DNA of 64,000 nucleotides from Oreohelix idahoensis (taxonomy: Eukaryota > Mollusca > Gastropoda > Stylommatophora > Oreohelicidae). The stretch lies in contig JAMPIV010000305.1 of NCBI GenBank assembly GCA_024509875.1, forward strand, positions 620,001 through 684,000, written 5' to 3'. How positions within the stretch are numbered: the first letter of the stretch is position 1; each line of letters begins with the position of its first letter. A program made the translations under genes and the position numbers. Of this stretch, positions 1 through 11,650 are shown piece after piece. The notes beneath the pieces are model-generated. The model made no database searches and had not been told where the DNA came from. It worked only from the letters and a program-made list of their open reading frames with translations.

Positions 1-782
1 TAACTTATGAGTAGGCCTATACCAATTCAAAATTCTAAACGCATACATAATAGTCAAACAATATTTAACTAGAACAAAAGGTAATATATATAGTAATTGG
101 GAGGGTAATACTTATGATAAGTGAAAATCTATTAAATATCTAACTGGAGACCTTTACACCCCCCCCCCCCCCCCCCCTTTACTATTTTTGTTGGGTTTCG
201 TTTGTTTAGATTTTTATTTAAAATTTACTTAATTTTTTTTTTTTAAATTTTAAATAACAATGGCCTATCCACAAAATTGCTGATTTTCATTTATCCTAAT
301 TACCGTGATTTGACAGATGTGATGCCACTTTCGTGTATCGGCGGCGGTTATTCATGTTATCTGAAATTGAAAACATGTAGGCCTATCCTAATTAGCCTAT
401 AACCCTTCAGAGGTAGAACGGGATAAGTCTTTTCATCATAAATATAATAAAAAAAGCATTCAAAATATATTTATTTCCCAAAAATGTGGTGAAATGAACA
501 GTGGGACATGGTCTGATGACAGGGTAGGCTATAGGATATGGAATCGCCATCAATTTCTATTCCTGACCATCATAAACTGTATCAAATATATTCCCGTATG
601 CAGAGGTAAAAAAGAAATTTCGTTCAAACGCTTGCTTATAGGCTAATTTTGGCCATGGTTATTAAAAATTAAACTGTAAATAGGCCTACATTGTAAATAC
701 AGACGCAAGTACAGTAGGTCTATCTATAAACTGGACTTATTTAAATAGGTTTTATAAATGAGATAAACGAATTTATTACTTA
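1..782. other. AT-rich flank without a recognised gene
   Basis: No gene, RNA or complete mobile element is recognisable. The stretch is AT-rich, contains a run of 19 C at 159-177 followed by T/A-rich sequence, and several scattered copies of the short palindrome-like word taggcctat. The words may mark old repeats, but no boundaries can be drawn. Confidence 0.5.
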
Positions 783-1013
783 CGACGAGTGCTAAAAATA
801 AATCTGCGTTTACGTCGTTAACGCAAAGCGCTGAAAACTTCTGGAAATGAATTTAATGCGCAAAGGGAAGTAAAAATTTTAAGGTAACTTTGCGCAAAGG
901 GAAGTAAAAATTTTACGGTAACTTTACAATTTTTACTTCCCTTTGCGCATTTCCAGAAGTTTTCGGCGCTTTGCGTTAATGGCGTAAACGCTGATTTATT
1001 TTTAGACTCGTCG
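783..1013. repeat. Hairpin-type inverted repeat (MITE-like)
   Basis: The outer arms are near-perfect reverse complements: cgacgagtgctaaaaata at the left matches the complement of tttagactcgtcg at the right, and pairing continues inward through the acgcaaagcgc and aacttctggaaatg segments. Inside the left arm a block of about 35 bases (cgcaaagggaagtaaaaatt...) is tandemly duplicated. The structure would fold into one long hairpin. It overlaps the extreme C-terminal codons of the transposase ORF next to it, so it probably inserted there. No transposase of its own and no clear target-site duplication was seen. Confidence 0.65.
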
Positions 1014-2463
1014 CGTCTGTTGTTGCGAAAAATACCATCAATAACCAAAAAATGTACACAAAGTAACGAACTTTCGATTTCGTATTATTTTTCAAGGTCC
1101 GATGCGGAAAATTCAAGGCTAATAGCCATTTTTCCAGACTTTTCAAGGCCTGGAATTTTTTTTTTCGTTTAGATGAACCAACATGAGGAAGAACAGCCAT
1201 TACATCACGCACCATATTCTCTAAATTTCCTGGATTCTGTCTAATTGCAAAGCCATAATAATTTTGATGAGTGTCTATCTTTTTATCAGTTAGTCTCCCA
1301 ATTCCCCCTAAACCTTTTCCATCATCTAGCTTTATACCTTTGTTCTCAGTTTTCAGCTTTCGTAATCGTGTCCCACATCTCTTCTGAACATGACCAACAC
1401 ATTCCAACTTTTCAACCTCTAAATCCCTATATGGCTTTGCTTCCTGGACTTTCTTGAAAGATGCAGAGTCCCCATCACCCAAATATTGTGTATACCTTAG
1501 CTTTCTCATGTGTTCTGACCGACTAAATATCCGGACTGCTCCAACTGCCTCCATTGCCGCAGCACTTCCAGTATGGTTTATTTTACAGTTGTGTGTAAGT
1601 TTCCACTTTTCATACTCCATAGAACCCCTCCTTTCCTCCCAGTACTGACACCCTTTACAGATATTTGAGAGAACTTCAGCATCAACACACTTTCCAGTGT
1701 CCACTGAAATAACGGTTACCACTCCATGATGACTTGCATGGCCCCTTCGTTGCCAAGTCCCATCAAAAGACACTGTACAGTTTGTGACATCTGACTCAGT
1801 TTCAATAGACTTATCAGTCACCATGCCAGATGACTTGAATGCTCGTACCTCCTCTGCAGCAGCATTCATGCTTTCCATTGCAATGTCCTTACTTGCTGAA
1901 TAGATCCTGTGCAGCGTTCTCCTGTATGCTTTCTTTGCCATGGGTTGACTTGTGTTCATGTATATCGAAAAATTCTGCAATGCACTGTGGCCTCTCCCAA
2001 TAGAACGCACAAATGCCACCATTCGCACATTTACTTCTATGTGTTTGTGAGTAGCTGAAGATGATACATCAGAAGTATTGAAATTGGCATTCCATTCGCC
2101 ACAGTTTGTGCACTTGATACTGATTTCATGACAAAAGCCATTCCGAGTCTCTTCGACGATCTCACAGGTCAGTGAGTACTGATAACATTTGTCACATCTA
2201 AAGTTAGCGCATAAAAACCCAAACAGCAGTTTTACATCCATAAGGATAAACCCATTTCCTCTGTTGTCATTTTCAGCTTGTCCTTCACTTTCTTCGACCT
2301 TTATTTTCTTAGCTGAGGAGCACAGAGGCTTCACAGCGTCACTATCGACAACAGGCGTCTCATTTTCAAGCAACAGGTTAGAAACTGTTTTGGTATAACG
2401 ATTTCCAAGAAACTTTCGTTTAACATGCCTCGCAGTCTTTGTCTTATTTCCCATTGTGAACAA
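976..2463 (-). pseudogene. Mutator-like (MULE-type) transposase, C-terminally truncated
   Basis: A 495-codon ORF that looks like an animal Mutator-like transposase. Visible features are a basic N-terminus, a Cys-rich zinc-binding stretch (C85, C90, C93 ... C118, C121), a first catalytic Asp in VSFDGTWQRRG (D234), a second in YLGDGD (D330/D332), and a C-x2-H element (C355-H358, ECVGHVQKR) typical of Mutator superfamily enzymes. The last roughly 70 residues no longer look like the family: they are encoded by repeat DNA and the hairpin at 783-1013. The third catalytic acid expected further downstream is therefore not visible, so the copy is probably inactive. The family would cut and paste its element by a DDE mechanism. 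No terminal inverted repeats of the parent element were found. Confidence 0.7.
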
Positions 2464-3257
2464 AAGAAGCTCTGCTAACTACTATTATACAGAATCAGTA
2501 TAAAACTAGCAATAAATAGTGTTTATGTGGGTGAAAATGCACAATGCAAGTTTCAATTGTTGAAATTTTGATCAAACCTTTCTTGATGCACACGCGTTTC
2601 ATATATTCATAAGAAATCATAGAGTGATTCCCCTTGGAAACGTTATAAATATTTTTTTCCTGTTGCCTCAGTATAATTATAATTTCGCAGTTTTACAATT
2701 ACGCACCTTCATGTTGGGTCATTATTCACATGGTAACCAACTATAAACATTGGTTGCTATGCAAATCACTCAAGGGGGTGTGTGTAGAAAAACACTGATT
2801 CCTATCATACCAGAGTATCTCTAAGCTTCTATGAATTATTTTTAGTACAAGAACATGTTGACGGTGATTTAAAGCATGAAAATGAAAATTATTGAATTTT
2901 TATTTTTTTTAACATTTTTAGGTAGTCTACTACTTTAAACTTTCAGCTTTACATTCTTTTACATAGTATTCTCCAGTTGAAACTTCCTATATGAGCATTC
3001 TAATATCATCTATGGAATCCTTGAAGTAAGACAATTTTACGTGCTATGTGCTTATTGATATTTTTTGTAACTCCCATTACCTTTTTTCCCCCCTAAGGAA
3101 GCATGTAAGTGTTTATGCTGTTTTACAATACATATTTTTAAGGTTTAAACTTTATAAAATACAACAAAATTTGTACTTACGGACATCAAACATTATTATT
3201 GGTCTCTTGAAACACTTTAACAGCCAAAAGGCTATAGACTTTCATAAATGGGTGATT
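2464..3257. other. Noncoding stretch, nothing recognised
   Basis: AT-rich sequence upstream of the transposase ORF. It presumably includes the 5' part of that Mutator-like element, but no terminal repeat could be identified. Confidence 0.4.
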
Positions 3258-3261
3258 GTGT

Positions 3262-3575
3262 AGACGAGACGAAGTGAAGTGGTATGACATGATCACTAAT
3301 GTGCAACTGATGACAAGAACCAGACAAGTGCCAGTGGAACAAGAGATGAGAAGAAGACGATGGTGCTGGAAAGAGTACGCACTGAGGAAGTCTGCCGATA
3401 GAGTATTACCAGGGAGTCATTATTCTGGAATCCTCAGGGCAAGAGAGGTAGAGGGAGACCAAGAAGAGAACTGGAGACAGACACGGAAACACCTTAAGCT
3501 GATGGCACAGGACAGGAAGACTTGACATAAGTTTACTGAAGGTCTATGCTCCTTGGGGAGCTGATAAACTGGACT
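3262..3575 (+). mobile_element. LINE-B 3'-end fragment, plus strand
   Basis: Degraded tail of a non-LTR reverse transcriptase ORF. The conceptual peptide has the pattern VEQEMRRRRWCWKEYALRK near its start and ends in LKLMAQDRKT, as in the C-termini of RTE/L2-like LINE proteins. The same 3' sequence (work-alike text: gcataggccttcaacaa in the opposite orientation) recurs at about 11.7, 12.4, 13.2, 28.1, 28.7, 33.5, 44.6 and 54.9 kb; the family is called LINE-B here. This copy is 5'-truncated and has stops. Confidence 0.6.
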
Positions 3576-4082
3576 ACGAAAACATACACATATATACACA
3601 CATACATACACACATATACATATATACATATAAAGGTTTATATAATTTTGGCATACATATTTTTGTGTTTAAAACCTTTTAATACAACAACATCTGTATC
3701 AACAGCATGAAATTTAACTTAATTATTGGTCCACTTGAAACACCTTAAAAATATATAAATATATTATACATAAAACAAGCATACACGCTGTGACCATACT
3801 AAGTAAAACATTAACTTCTTTAAATTAAGACACCAATTAGTCAAATATGTCTTAGGTCTAATAATCAACATAAATGCAGAACACAGCAGCAATAAACTAT
3901 GAGCCTTGAGCAAACTTTACTAACAAAGATATTTATACAAATTAAAAACGGGCAGCAAATATGATTTTAAATAGTCTGTTCATTACCCAAGCTTGTTCTG
4001 AAGCATGAAGTAAGGAAACATGTTTTGTGTGAGCCAGCCAAGTTTGTTCCAGTTCTTTCCCACTTCTATGTGCACCATTACA
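3576..4082. other. CA/TA microsatellite and unassigned sequence
   Basis: A short impure (CA)n/(TA)n microsatellite lies at about 3585-3635. The remainder is AT-rich with nothing recognised. Confidence 0.5.
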
Positions 4083-4332
4083 ATTTCAATGGTTTTCTCT
4101 GAGTGTGCACTATCTGATGGTTCTTCTCCAAGTTTCTCTGTGCACCAGAGCATCCGAAAGGCATAGTCGTTAGAGAGCTGACCTCTCGCAGTAAGGTACC
4201 AGGTTTGAAACTATGTGGCCTTATGCCCCAGTCTACCCAGATATCAATATGTACCCATCTCTGCTCTTGTGTTAGGGAAGGAAAAGGAAATGAGAAAGGG
4301 AACTGGTCACCACCACATCTCACATTTTAACT

Positions 4333-4679
4333 GTGTGTACCATGGTTCCTCTTCCAGTAAACCATTTTGATGGTTCTCCAAGTTTCTGTGTGAACCATTT
4401 TGATGGTTCTCCAAGTTTCTGTGTGCACCATTTTGATGGTTCTCCAAGTTTCTGTGTGAACCACTTTGAGGATTTTCCACGTTTCTGTGTGCACCATTTT
4501 GATGGTTCTCCAAGTTTCTGTGTGAACCATTTTGATGGTTCTCCAAGTTTCTGTGTGAACCATTTTGATGGTTCTCCAAGTTTCTGTGTGAACCATTTTG
4601 ATGGTTCTCCAAGTTTCTGTGTGAACCACTTTGAGGATTTTCCACGTTTCTTTGTGCACCATTTTGATGGTTATTCTCC
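4333..4679. repeat. 33-bp minisatellite
   Basis: About ten tandem copies of a 33-base unit (accattttgatggttctcc followed by aagtttctgtgtga). A variant unit with cactttgaggattttccacg occurs twice, suggesting a higher-order duplication of five or six units. Degenerate units precede the array from about 4083. Because 33 is divisible by three, the array is open in several frames on both strands, which creates long but meaningless ORFs. The array resumes after the LINE insertion at 7845. Confidence 0.9.
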
Positions 4680-4694
4680 AAGATTTCATGTGTA
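4680..4694. repeat. Target-site duplication, left copy (RTE-like LINE)
   Basis: aagatttcatgtgta, identical to 7845-7859. It brackets the LINE exactly and lies in a minisatellite unit. Confidence 0.85.
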
Positions 4695-4837
4695 ACTCTG
4701 CCTAGGCTGGCCCCAGCGCGACTGAAAAAGGAGGAGGGCGGCCTGCATGGTGGCCGTAAGGAGGCAGCCCCTACACCATGCAAAGTCACAACAGGCCAAT
4801 CACCTGTTCGCTTTAAACTTTTGATTACGAGAACTAC

Positions 4838-5782
4838 ATGAGAGAAAACCGGACCGATTCTAAAGGTGATGAACTGGAACGGACTACGACTTATGGAACG
4901 TGGAACACAAGAAGTATAAATAGGAAAGAAGAGGAGCTGGTGGAAGAGATGAGGAAAGCAAAACTAGAAATCCTGGCTATAATGGAAACAAAGAAAAAAG
5001 GACAAGGTGTCATGGATCTCGATGGCAACACGCTGCTCTACGGTGGTGTACCCACATCTGAAAGAGCTAAAGGGGGCGTGGGTTGCATTGTGGCCAAAAA
5101 CCAAAAAGATTGTATCAAGGGATGGAACTTTGTCTCGGAGCGCAATATGGTTGTAAAACTAAAAGAAGGAGAAACTATAGTCAACCTGGTCATAGTGTAC
5201 GGGCCAAATGAGGATGAGAGAGCAGAGGTCAAGGAGGAATTCTTCAAGCTGCTTCAAAGGACAGTGGATGACTGCCTAGATGAAATTATCATGCTCAGAG
5301 ATTTCAATGCCAGAGTTGGAAATGACCATGCTAGATGGGGTGGAGCTATCGGAAGATATGGAGTAGATACTCTCAATGACAATGGAAAGCGACTCTTTAG
5401 ATTCTGCAGTGAGCAGAATCTGATCATTACAAACACAAATTTCCCTCATAAGCGCATACATGCATACACTAGATGTGAACCAACAAAGAATGAGAAGTCA
5501 GTGATCGACTATGCCATTGTTAGGAGGAGCTCATTCAAATATGTCCGGGATGCTAGAGTCTGGAGGGGGCCAGAGACTGGAAGTGATCACTACCTGCTTA
5601 CAATCAAAAGAGCAACTGAAAGAGTTGCTCAGCCTAGGAACTGCCCAACATCATGTAAGAAACTAAGTAAACGAACGGAAGAAATGGGCATTAAGACCTA
5701 CAAGCTTAGAGAGCCAGAAATTAAGACCAGGTATCAGGGGCTTATTGCTGCAGGTGAGCAACACAGAAGAACAACCTTATGA
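4838..5782 (+). pseudogene. LINE endonuclease (APE-like) domain
   Basis: A 314-codon fragment with the ordered motifs of the apurinic/apyrimidinic-like endonuclease of LINEs: GTWNTRSIN near the N-terminus, ILAIMETK (catalytic Glu), VIVYGPNED, RDFNARVG (normally GDFNA; the usual Gly is Arg here), SVIDYAIV, and the terminal GSDHYLL with the catalytic His. The enzyme nicks target DNA to prime reverse transcription. The frame is lost near 5755 and a TGA follows at about 5850 in the continuation, separating it from the RT domain. Confidence 0.85.
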
Positions 5783-5928
5783 CTTGGAAACCCTCTGGCT
5801 TAAATTCAAGGACATCATAAAGACAGCTGCTGCAGAAGCATGTGGTGAAGTCTGACTTGGGAACAAGAGAAAGAGGACACCTTGGTGGACAGAGGAAGTC
5901 AACAAAAAAAAAATAAGAGAGAAGAAAA

Positions 5929-6990
5929 ATGGCATGGAAACAATACTTAGGAGCTAAAAACACAACAGGACAAATGGAGAAATATAGAGAATATGTGACA
6001 CTCAGAACAGAAGCAAAGAACAAGGTGCTAGCAGCAAAACAGAAGTCCTGGGAAGAATTTGGAGAAAAGCTAGAAAAAGATGCGCAAGAAAACCAGAAAT
6101 TGTTCTATAAGACCCTAAAGAACATGAGGAAGGAAAAACAATGCCCTCTCAAATTTATAAAGGACAAGCAAGGCAAATTGCTTACTGCCCCGAAGGAAGT
6201 AATGGAAAGATGGAAAGAATATTTCTCAGAACTCCTGGATGGTGAGCATGGTGAAGCATCAGAAATGATAACCACTAGCACAGAAGAGAAAACCAATGAT
6301 GGTGAAGATGACATAAAGATGGAAGAACTGAAGGCAGCACTGGAGAAAATCAAGATGGGCAAAGCAGCAGGGCATGATGGTATAACACCAGAAATGGTTA
6401 AGTACATGGGAGCATCAGGCGACCTATTACTCTTAAGGGTCCTACTGGCAGCGCAGTGCAACATGACCATACCAAAAGATTGGGAGATCGCCATCATAAC
6501 ACCAATTTTCAAAAAGGGTGACAATCGACAATGTGGAAACCATAGAGGCATATCCATTCTCAGTGTCCCTGGTAAAATCTACTCTAGAATCCTAGAGCAG
6601 AAACTCAGTTGCCTAGCTGAGCCACAATTGGATGAGGTCCAGTGCAGATTCCGAGCAAACCGAAGTACTCAAGACCTAATCTTCACACTCAGACAGCTGA
6701 GTGAAAAGGCCCTTGAGTATAAGAGTGAGATCCATCTTTGTTTCATAGATCTGGAAAAGATGTTTGACAGGGTCCCCTGGAGAAAACTTTGGGACTGTTT
6801 GGCAAGGAAGAACATTCCAGCACCTCTGATTCATGCTATACAGAGCTTCTATAAGTCTTGCAGAAATTATGTGAGGACAGGAAAACATAAGTCAGAAGAG
6901 TTCAGGACCACCACTGGTGTAAGACAAGGTGATATCCTGGTCACCTTATCTTTTCATACTCCTCATAGACGATGTCATCAAGGCATGTAA
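5929..6990 (+). pseudogene. LINE reverse transcriptase, 5' portion
   Basis: A 353-codon fragment containing the start of the reverse transcriptase: KAAGHDGITPEMVK, TPIFKKGDNRQCGNHRGIS, FRANRSTQD, and FIDLEKMFDRVPW (first catalytic Asp). It ends soon after GVRQGD because of a frameshift at about 6940; the ADD-box follows in another frame. The endonuclease fragment upstream and the tail fragments downstream belong to the same original ORF. Confidence 0.85.
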
Positions 6991-7838
6991 GGAGAGAACA
7001 AGAAAGTATTCAGTGGGGTACTGGAAGATGAGACAGGTCTGTATTTCAGAGCTGGCATTTGCTGATGATGTTGCCCTGATTGCTAAAACAGAGGCACATC
7101 TCCAATTCAACCTGCAAGTCTGAAAGGAAGAGCTGGAGAAGAGAGGGATGGTCATAAGCAGCTCTAAAACAAAATCCATGGTGATATCACAAGAAGAAAG
7201 AAGACATCAGATTAAGCTGGGAGAACAGGTCCTGGAGCAGGTCGACCACTTTAAATACCTCGGAGCTGTTATAGACCGAAAGGGAGGCATCAAAGAAGAG
7301 TTGGCCACTCGAAAAGCAGCAGCTGGCAGACTTTTTCAGGCCGTAAATCGAGGATTCCCCAGCAAGAGGTTGGTAAGAAAATGAAGATGGCTGCATACCG
7401 TTCCACCTATGTCCCAGTCTTGACATATGGATGAGAGTCATAGGCAATGACTACAACCCACAAAAGCCAGATCCAAACCTCAGAAATGAGGTATCTGAGG
7501 AAGGTGGTTGAAGTAACAAGAAGAGACATGGTCTGCAACCAGACGATACGTCAAGGCTTAAAATCCCACCCCCTGCAGACTCAAGTAGAACAGTCCCAAC
7601 TAAGATGGTTTGGCCATGTCTGCAAAATGGGAGAAGATCGGCGACTATGACAAGTATGGGAAACAAAGAGCCAGGGATCCAGACCCCCAGAGTCCGCTGG
7701 GAGGACAACATTAGACAATCTTTGAAGGACCGAGGACTAGAATGGAACCAGGCCAGGAGGAAGACAGCCGATAGGATAGTCTGGCGCTCTCTCTCCCAAA
7801 CCTCTACACCTCACGGCAGAAGGGGAACAACTAAGTAA
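6929..7838 (+). pseudogene. LINE reverse transcriptase, 3' portion in shifted frames
   Basis: The catalytic ELAFADDVALI segment lies at about 7050-7085 in a frame different from the upstream RT. A TGA follows at about 7121, then a fragment with LEQVDHFKYLGAVID (7148-7384), then QLRWFGHVCKMG (7447-7650), and finally RWEDNIRQSLKDRGLEWNQ (7605-7838), the usual C-terminal block of RTE/L2-like proteins. Each piece is in a different frame or separated by stops. Confidence 0.8.
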
Positions 7839-7844
7839 GAAAGT

Positions 7845-7910
7845 AAGATTTCATGTGTACCATTTTGATGGCTCCTGAATTTCTATTTGAACAATTTTGA
7901 TGCTTCTTAT
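7845..7910. repeat. Right target-site duplication and resumed minisatellite
   Basis: 7845-7859 repeats the 15 bp at 4680-4694. It is followed by one or two degenerate units of the 33-bp minisatellite (accattttgatggctcctga). Confidence 0.75.
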
Positions 7911-8428
7911 TTGAGTTTCACTGGATCATTTATTTCCCTCATTCTGCCCGTCATTATTGCGCCCACCTTGTGATGTCTATATATACATCCTACTCCCTCA
8001 ATCTTAAGCCTCAATAAATCTAATTTTCATACTCAACACCATTAGTATCACTCAATCTTTCAAATGTTCTCTATGTTTGAATAATCTCTAAGTGTATGAA
8101 TGTGTCTTTTAGTTACCTTTGCTAGCATTTTAACTATTTCTATACCTGTACAGGACCCTATAGATTACTTAGTCCACTTTCAGTGCTTCAAGGTAAGTAT
8201 GTATTGTTTCTCTTATTTCTTTTGATGAATGAGGTGTGTGTACTTTCAACATTGCCCTTCTAAGCTATGTCCCTCTTTAACAGAGGGCTAATCTCTGTTC
8301 CGTAGATCACATAAGTTCCAAGTCTATACTTTTACACTCAAAGAAAGACCACTTCATCACAAGCATTCTCATCATCTCACACTCTTCTCTCATTCTGTCT
8401 TTTTTTCCCCCTTTCTCTCATGAATTTA
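7911..8428. other. Downstream flank / possible 3' UTR of the AP1AR-like gene
   Basis: No gene on either strand. On the minus strand this is immediately downstream of the stop codon of the AP1AR-like gene. An AATAAA overlaps the stop region (complement of tttatt at about 8425-8430), which is close for a polyadenylation signal, so the true 3' end may lie further on. Confidence 0.4.
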
Positions 8429-8568
8429 TTAAGTATTTAAAATCTGGATTTTGTCATCATTCTCTGCACTAACAAAATCTGGGTCCCATTCTTGGTCGCT
8501 TGATAGCCTGGATCTGGACGTTGTTGGCTTAGACCAGCTGTCCTCAGTGTTCCGAGCAGAGACTTTCC
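8429..8568 (-). CDS. AP1AR: AP1AR-like terminal coding exon
   Basis: The exon follows the acceptor ttttaatttctgcag and ends in TAA. It starts in phase 1, exactly matching the single-base overhang left by the exon at 12131. It encodes 45 residues, including SSDQEWDPDFVSAENDD, the best-matching block to vertebrate AP1AR, where a Trp/Phe motif in acidic surroundings contributes to adaptor-ear binding. A second Trp lies in TEDSWSKP. The protein ends about ten residues later (KIQILNT), earlier than the vertebrate proteins as I remember them, so an alternative downstream splice is possible. Confidence 0.75.
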
Positions 8569-10117
8569 CTGCAGAAATTAAAATTGTTAGTATAAGTTGT
8601 AACTCAAATTTAAATTCCAAGTATAATTCCTTGCATATGTCATAAAATTAATAATGTTTCATTGATAGAAAAACTATTTGTGAAAAGGAAACAGTTTTCA
8701 AGTTATGTTTATTGTTACATTTTTATAAGCTTATTTGAAAGTATTTGTCGCACAGAAATGTATTAGAATGGATGAGTTAGGTTGCTGAATCGTGTTATGA
8801 AACTTGTGAATTGTATCTATGAATAATGGACACATAATTATGTATAATAAAATAATGGAATCAGTAATTTGCAGCTTGTTTTTAATATCAAGATATATTG
8901 GTCACTGTTGACCCTTACCAAGTTCATTCATTTGAATTTTTTACTATATGTATAGTTCTTCATTAATAATGACTGCATGCCATATGACTGATGACTTAAA
9001 AATCAGCTACTTATAAAAAAACCTGATATAATAAAGAAAAAAGAGCTCTGAACAGAGACTTTCATTTCTGGGGTTATCCCTGGAGATATTAAAATGGCAC
9101 AAGTTCTGATACACATTTCAACTCCAAGTATAATAACACTTCCAAGAAGAGATCAAGTTAAGAGATCACATATGTGAAAAAGGAAAAAAATGTTCAAGTC
9201 ATAAACAAATTTGAAATAAATTTTTTTAAAAAAAAAAAATAAAGTTTTGCCTTGTTTTGGCGAGGCGCGTCCTGTTCAACCAACTCGGTTATATTATGGC
9301 GCATGTCCAAACATAAAAGACCCATTGCTATATAGGAACACAAGCTCCTCAGAGCTCTGAGAGGAGACTTTCATTTCTGGTGAAATCCTTGCAGATAGTA
9401 AAAAATGTTAGTACAAGTTTGCTGAGTGGTTGGTTCAGATTTTATTTTGTCGCTGCTTTTTCATCTGAATTGAGTGTGCTCTGCTTGCGAAAGAAAACCA
9501 AACCCTCAACACAAAAAATAAAACAATAATCAGACCTTCAAGACTGTCCCAAACATTTATTAACTCATTTCTGCATATCTGATGAGTATCATACAAATAT
9601 ATGAATAGATGATAGATTCATGTGTCCTTACTGATACAAACACTTTCATCCTACAGTCCACATTCACTGCTGGACTCACACATTTTTATTTGTCTGAGGA
9701 AAAATCATCCCAAAAATCACACTTATACTGGACACATTTAACCATTCCGAGCTCCTACCACCAAAAGATCATATAACCAAGCGTACATCCCCCTTCCCAA
9801 CGTCATCATTCTCACTTGCTGACATCATGTAACAACAAGTGCTTGCTGAAAACAGTTTGTGGTACACAAACACCGTGAAAAAGAGTAATTGGAGTTTATG
9901 TGCCTTACAGCAGTTTCAAACAAAGTTGTAATACAAATTTAAGTTCCAAGTATAATTCCTTGCTTATGTCACAGGAGTAACTTTCACATGTAGAAAAACT
10001 ATTTGTGAAAAAAGGAACAAGCTTTCAAGCCCTGATAACACTTTTTAAAAACAAGTATAATTAGAGACACAATATGAGAACATAAGACACAATAAAACAG
10101 AATGATATCATTAGGAA
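8569..10117. repeat. Intron with diverged copies of the exon 6 boundary region
   Basis: Sequence around the exon acceptor (gcagagactttccctgcag... aaattccaagtataattcc) recurs in diverged form at about 9046-9150 (gaacagagactttcatttc), 9350-9415 (gaggagactttcatttctgg) and 9926-10030 (ttccaagtataattccttgc, aaaactatttgtgaaaa). These are old tandem segmental copies; none preserves an ORF plus acceptor. A possible tRNA-SINE remnant (complement: gagttggttgaacaggacgc) lies at about 9245-9300. Confidence 0.5.
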
Positions 10118-11650
10118 CACAATAGAAGAACATCTTCTTCTTTGATCCTTAGCCGCAGACTGTCAAAGCAGTCAGTGGCCATCACGTCAGGTGGCGTCTT
10201 GTAGGGCAGCAACAAATTGCTTCCACTTTGGTCGGTGGCCATCCTTCGTACAGTGCTCCAACTCTGGTTCATTCTTTGCATCTCAGCCTCCACAGTTCTC
10301 CGCCAAGTTGTTTTTGGTCAGCCTCTCTTTTGCTTTCCTTTGGGGGTCCATAGCCATAGCTGTTCTTGTAATGGCATCAGGGTCCCTTCTGAGGACATGG
10401 CCAACCCAACTCCAGCGTCAGCCAGCTATGATGGTGTGCATGTCTTCTTGGTTACTCCAAATAAGTAGTTCTTGGTTGGTGATGGTATTCTGTCAAAAGA
10501 TTCGGTGAACTTTTCTTAGGCAGATTGTGTGGAAAGAGGACAGTTTCGACATTTCCTTCTCTGTTACTCTCCAGCATTCCGCACCATAGAGAAACACAGA
10601 AAGTACACAGCTCTCATATAATCTTAGTTTGGTGCTTGTGCTGTACTGGGAAGACTTCAAGATGTTGTTGAGACTAGCAAAGGCTGTTCTCGCTTTATTC
10701 GATCTATTGTTGATGTCCTTGCTGGTTCCGCCGTCTGGTGTTACTAAGTATGTAAATGTGCCTGTCTGTTCTTGCTTCTGGTTCCTTTGTGTTATTGGCT
10801 CAGGATTGCCCACACTGAGTGTCATAACCTCTGTTTTCTTCAGACTGATGTTCAGACCCACCTGCTGGCTATACGTATTCAGTCAATCGGTTTTTTTCTT
10901 GGATGTGTTGATGTGAATGTGCGAGTAGTGCAATGTCATCTGCATATTCCAGGTCTTCCAGTGTAGAAAATGTTGTCCATCTAATTCCTCTTGGGCTGCC
11001 CTATGTTGTCTAGTGCATCATCCAATCTATGACTGTCAAAAATAAAGTTGTTGATAAGGGGCATCCCTGTCATACTCCTGTCTTCACCTCGAAAGTTAGG
11101 TTGCTTAACCCAACACTGCATGTAAAGTTAGAATAGATGCTTTTTATAATGGAAACAATGCAGCTATGAATTCTATAAGCCCTCAGTATTTTACATAGGC
11201 TGTCCCTGTGTATGCTGTCAAAAGCCTTTTCAAAATCAACAAAGTTAATGTATAGCTGTCTCAGCCATTCTGAGCACTGCTCTATAATGTTCCTGAGGGC
11301 GAATACACATCTGCACATCTTCTGTTCTTTCTGAATCCTGCTTGTTCTTTCCTCAGTTTATGCTCTACTACTGTTGAAATTCTCTGGATAATTATCCTGC
11401 CTAGTATTTTACTGGGAACTGAGAGGACAGTAATTCCTCTCCAGTTGTTGCAGTCTGCAAGGTCGCTCTTCTTGGGTAATTTGACAATTATTCCTTTACT
11501 TCACTCCGTTGGTGTTGTCTCTGTTTTCCAGACTTGTGCAAATAGTGGTTCTAATAGTTTTGCTGCCAGTTCAGGGTCTGCCTTGAATAACTCAGCATTT
11601 AAATTGTTATGACCAGGCCCTTTTCCATTCTGTAACCCTTTTATAACAAT
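10118..11650 (-). mobile_element. LINE-A fragment, minus strand
   Basis: 5'-truncated non-LTR retrotransposon covering most of the reverse transcriptase to the 3' end. Readable blocks on the minus strand are LPKKSDLADCNNWRGI, NFVDFEKAFDSIHRDSLCK (catalytic Asp, 11070-11318), LEYADDIALLAHSH near 10930, and VGLNISLKKTEVMTLSVGN to LYGAECWRVTEKEMSKL (10493-10861). It ends in an (AAG)n-type tail at about 10127 (gatcaaagaagaagatg). Several frameshifts and stops make it inactive. Homologous copies lie at 23938-24842, 25373-25560 and 44281-44378. Confidence 0.8.

Larger units (their letters stand above)
4695..7844 (+). mobile_element. RTE-like non-LTR retrotransposon, near full length, inactive
   Basis: A 3.15-kb element between 15-bp target-site duplications. 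It carries an APE-type endonuclease followed by a reverse transcriptase. The 3' end is a short taagtaagaaag-type tail and not poly(A), which fits the RTE group. The coding region is broken into several frames by at least two frameshifts and several stops, so this copy cannot be autonomous. It inserted in the 33-bp minisatellite. The clade assignment (RTE versus a related LINE clade) is by general resemblance only. Confidence 0.8.

Noticed and set aside
4307..4789. Long ORFs on both strands with repeated QNGSHRNLENH-type or CVNHFDGSPSF-type peptides
   Set aside because: They come from a 33-bp tandem repeat whose unit length is a multiple of three, so several frames stay open by default; no start context, domain or conservation supports a protein.
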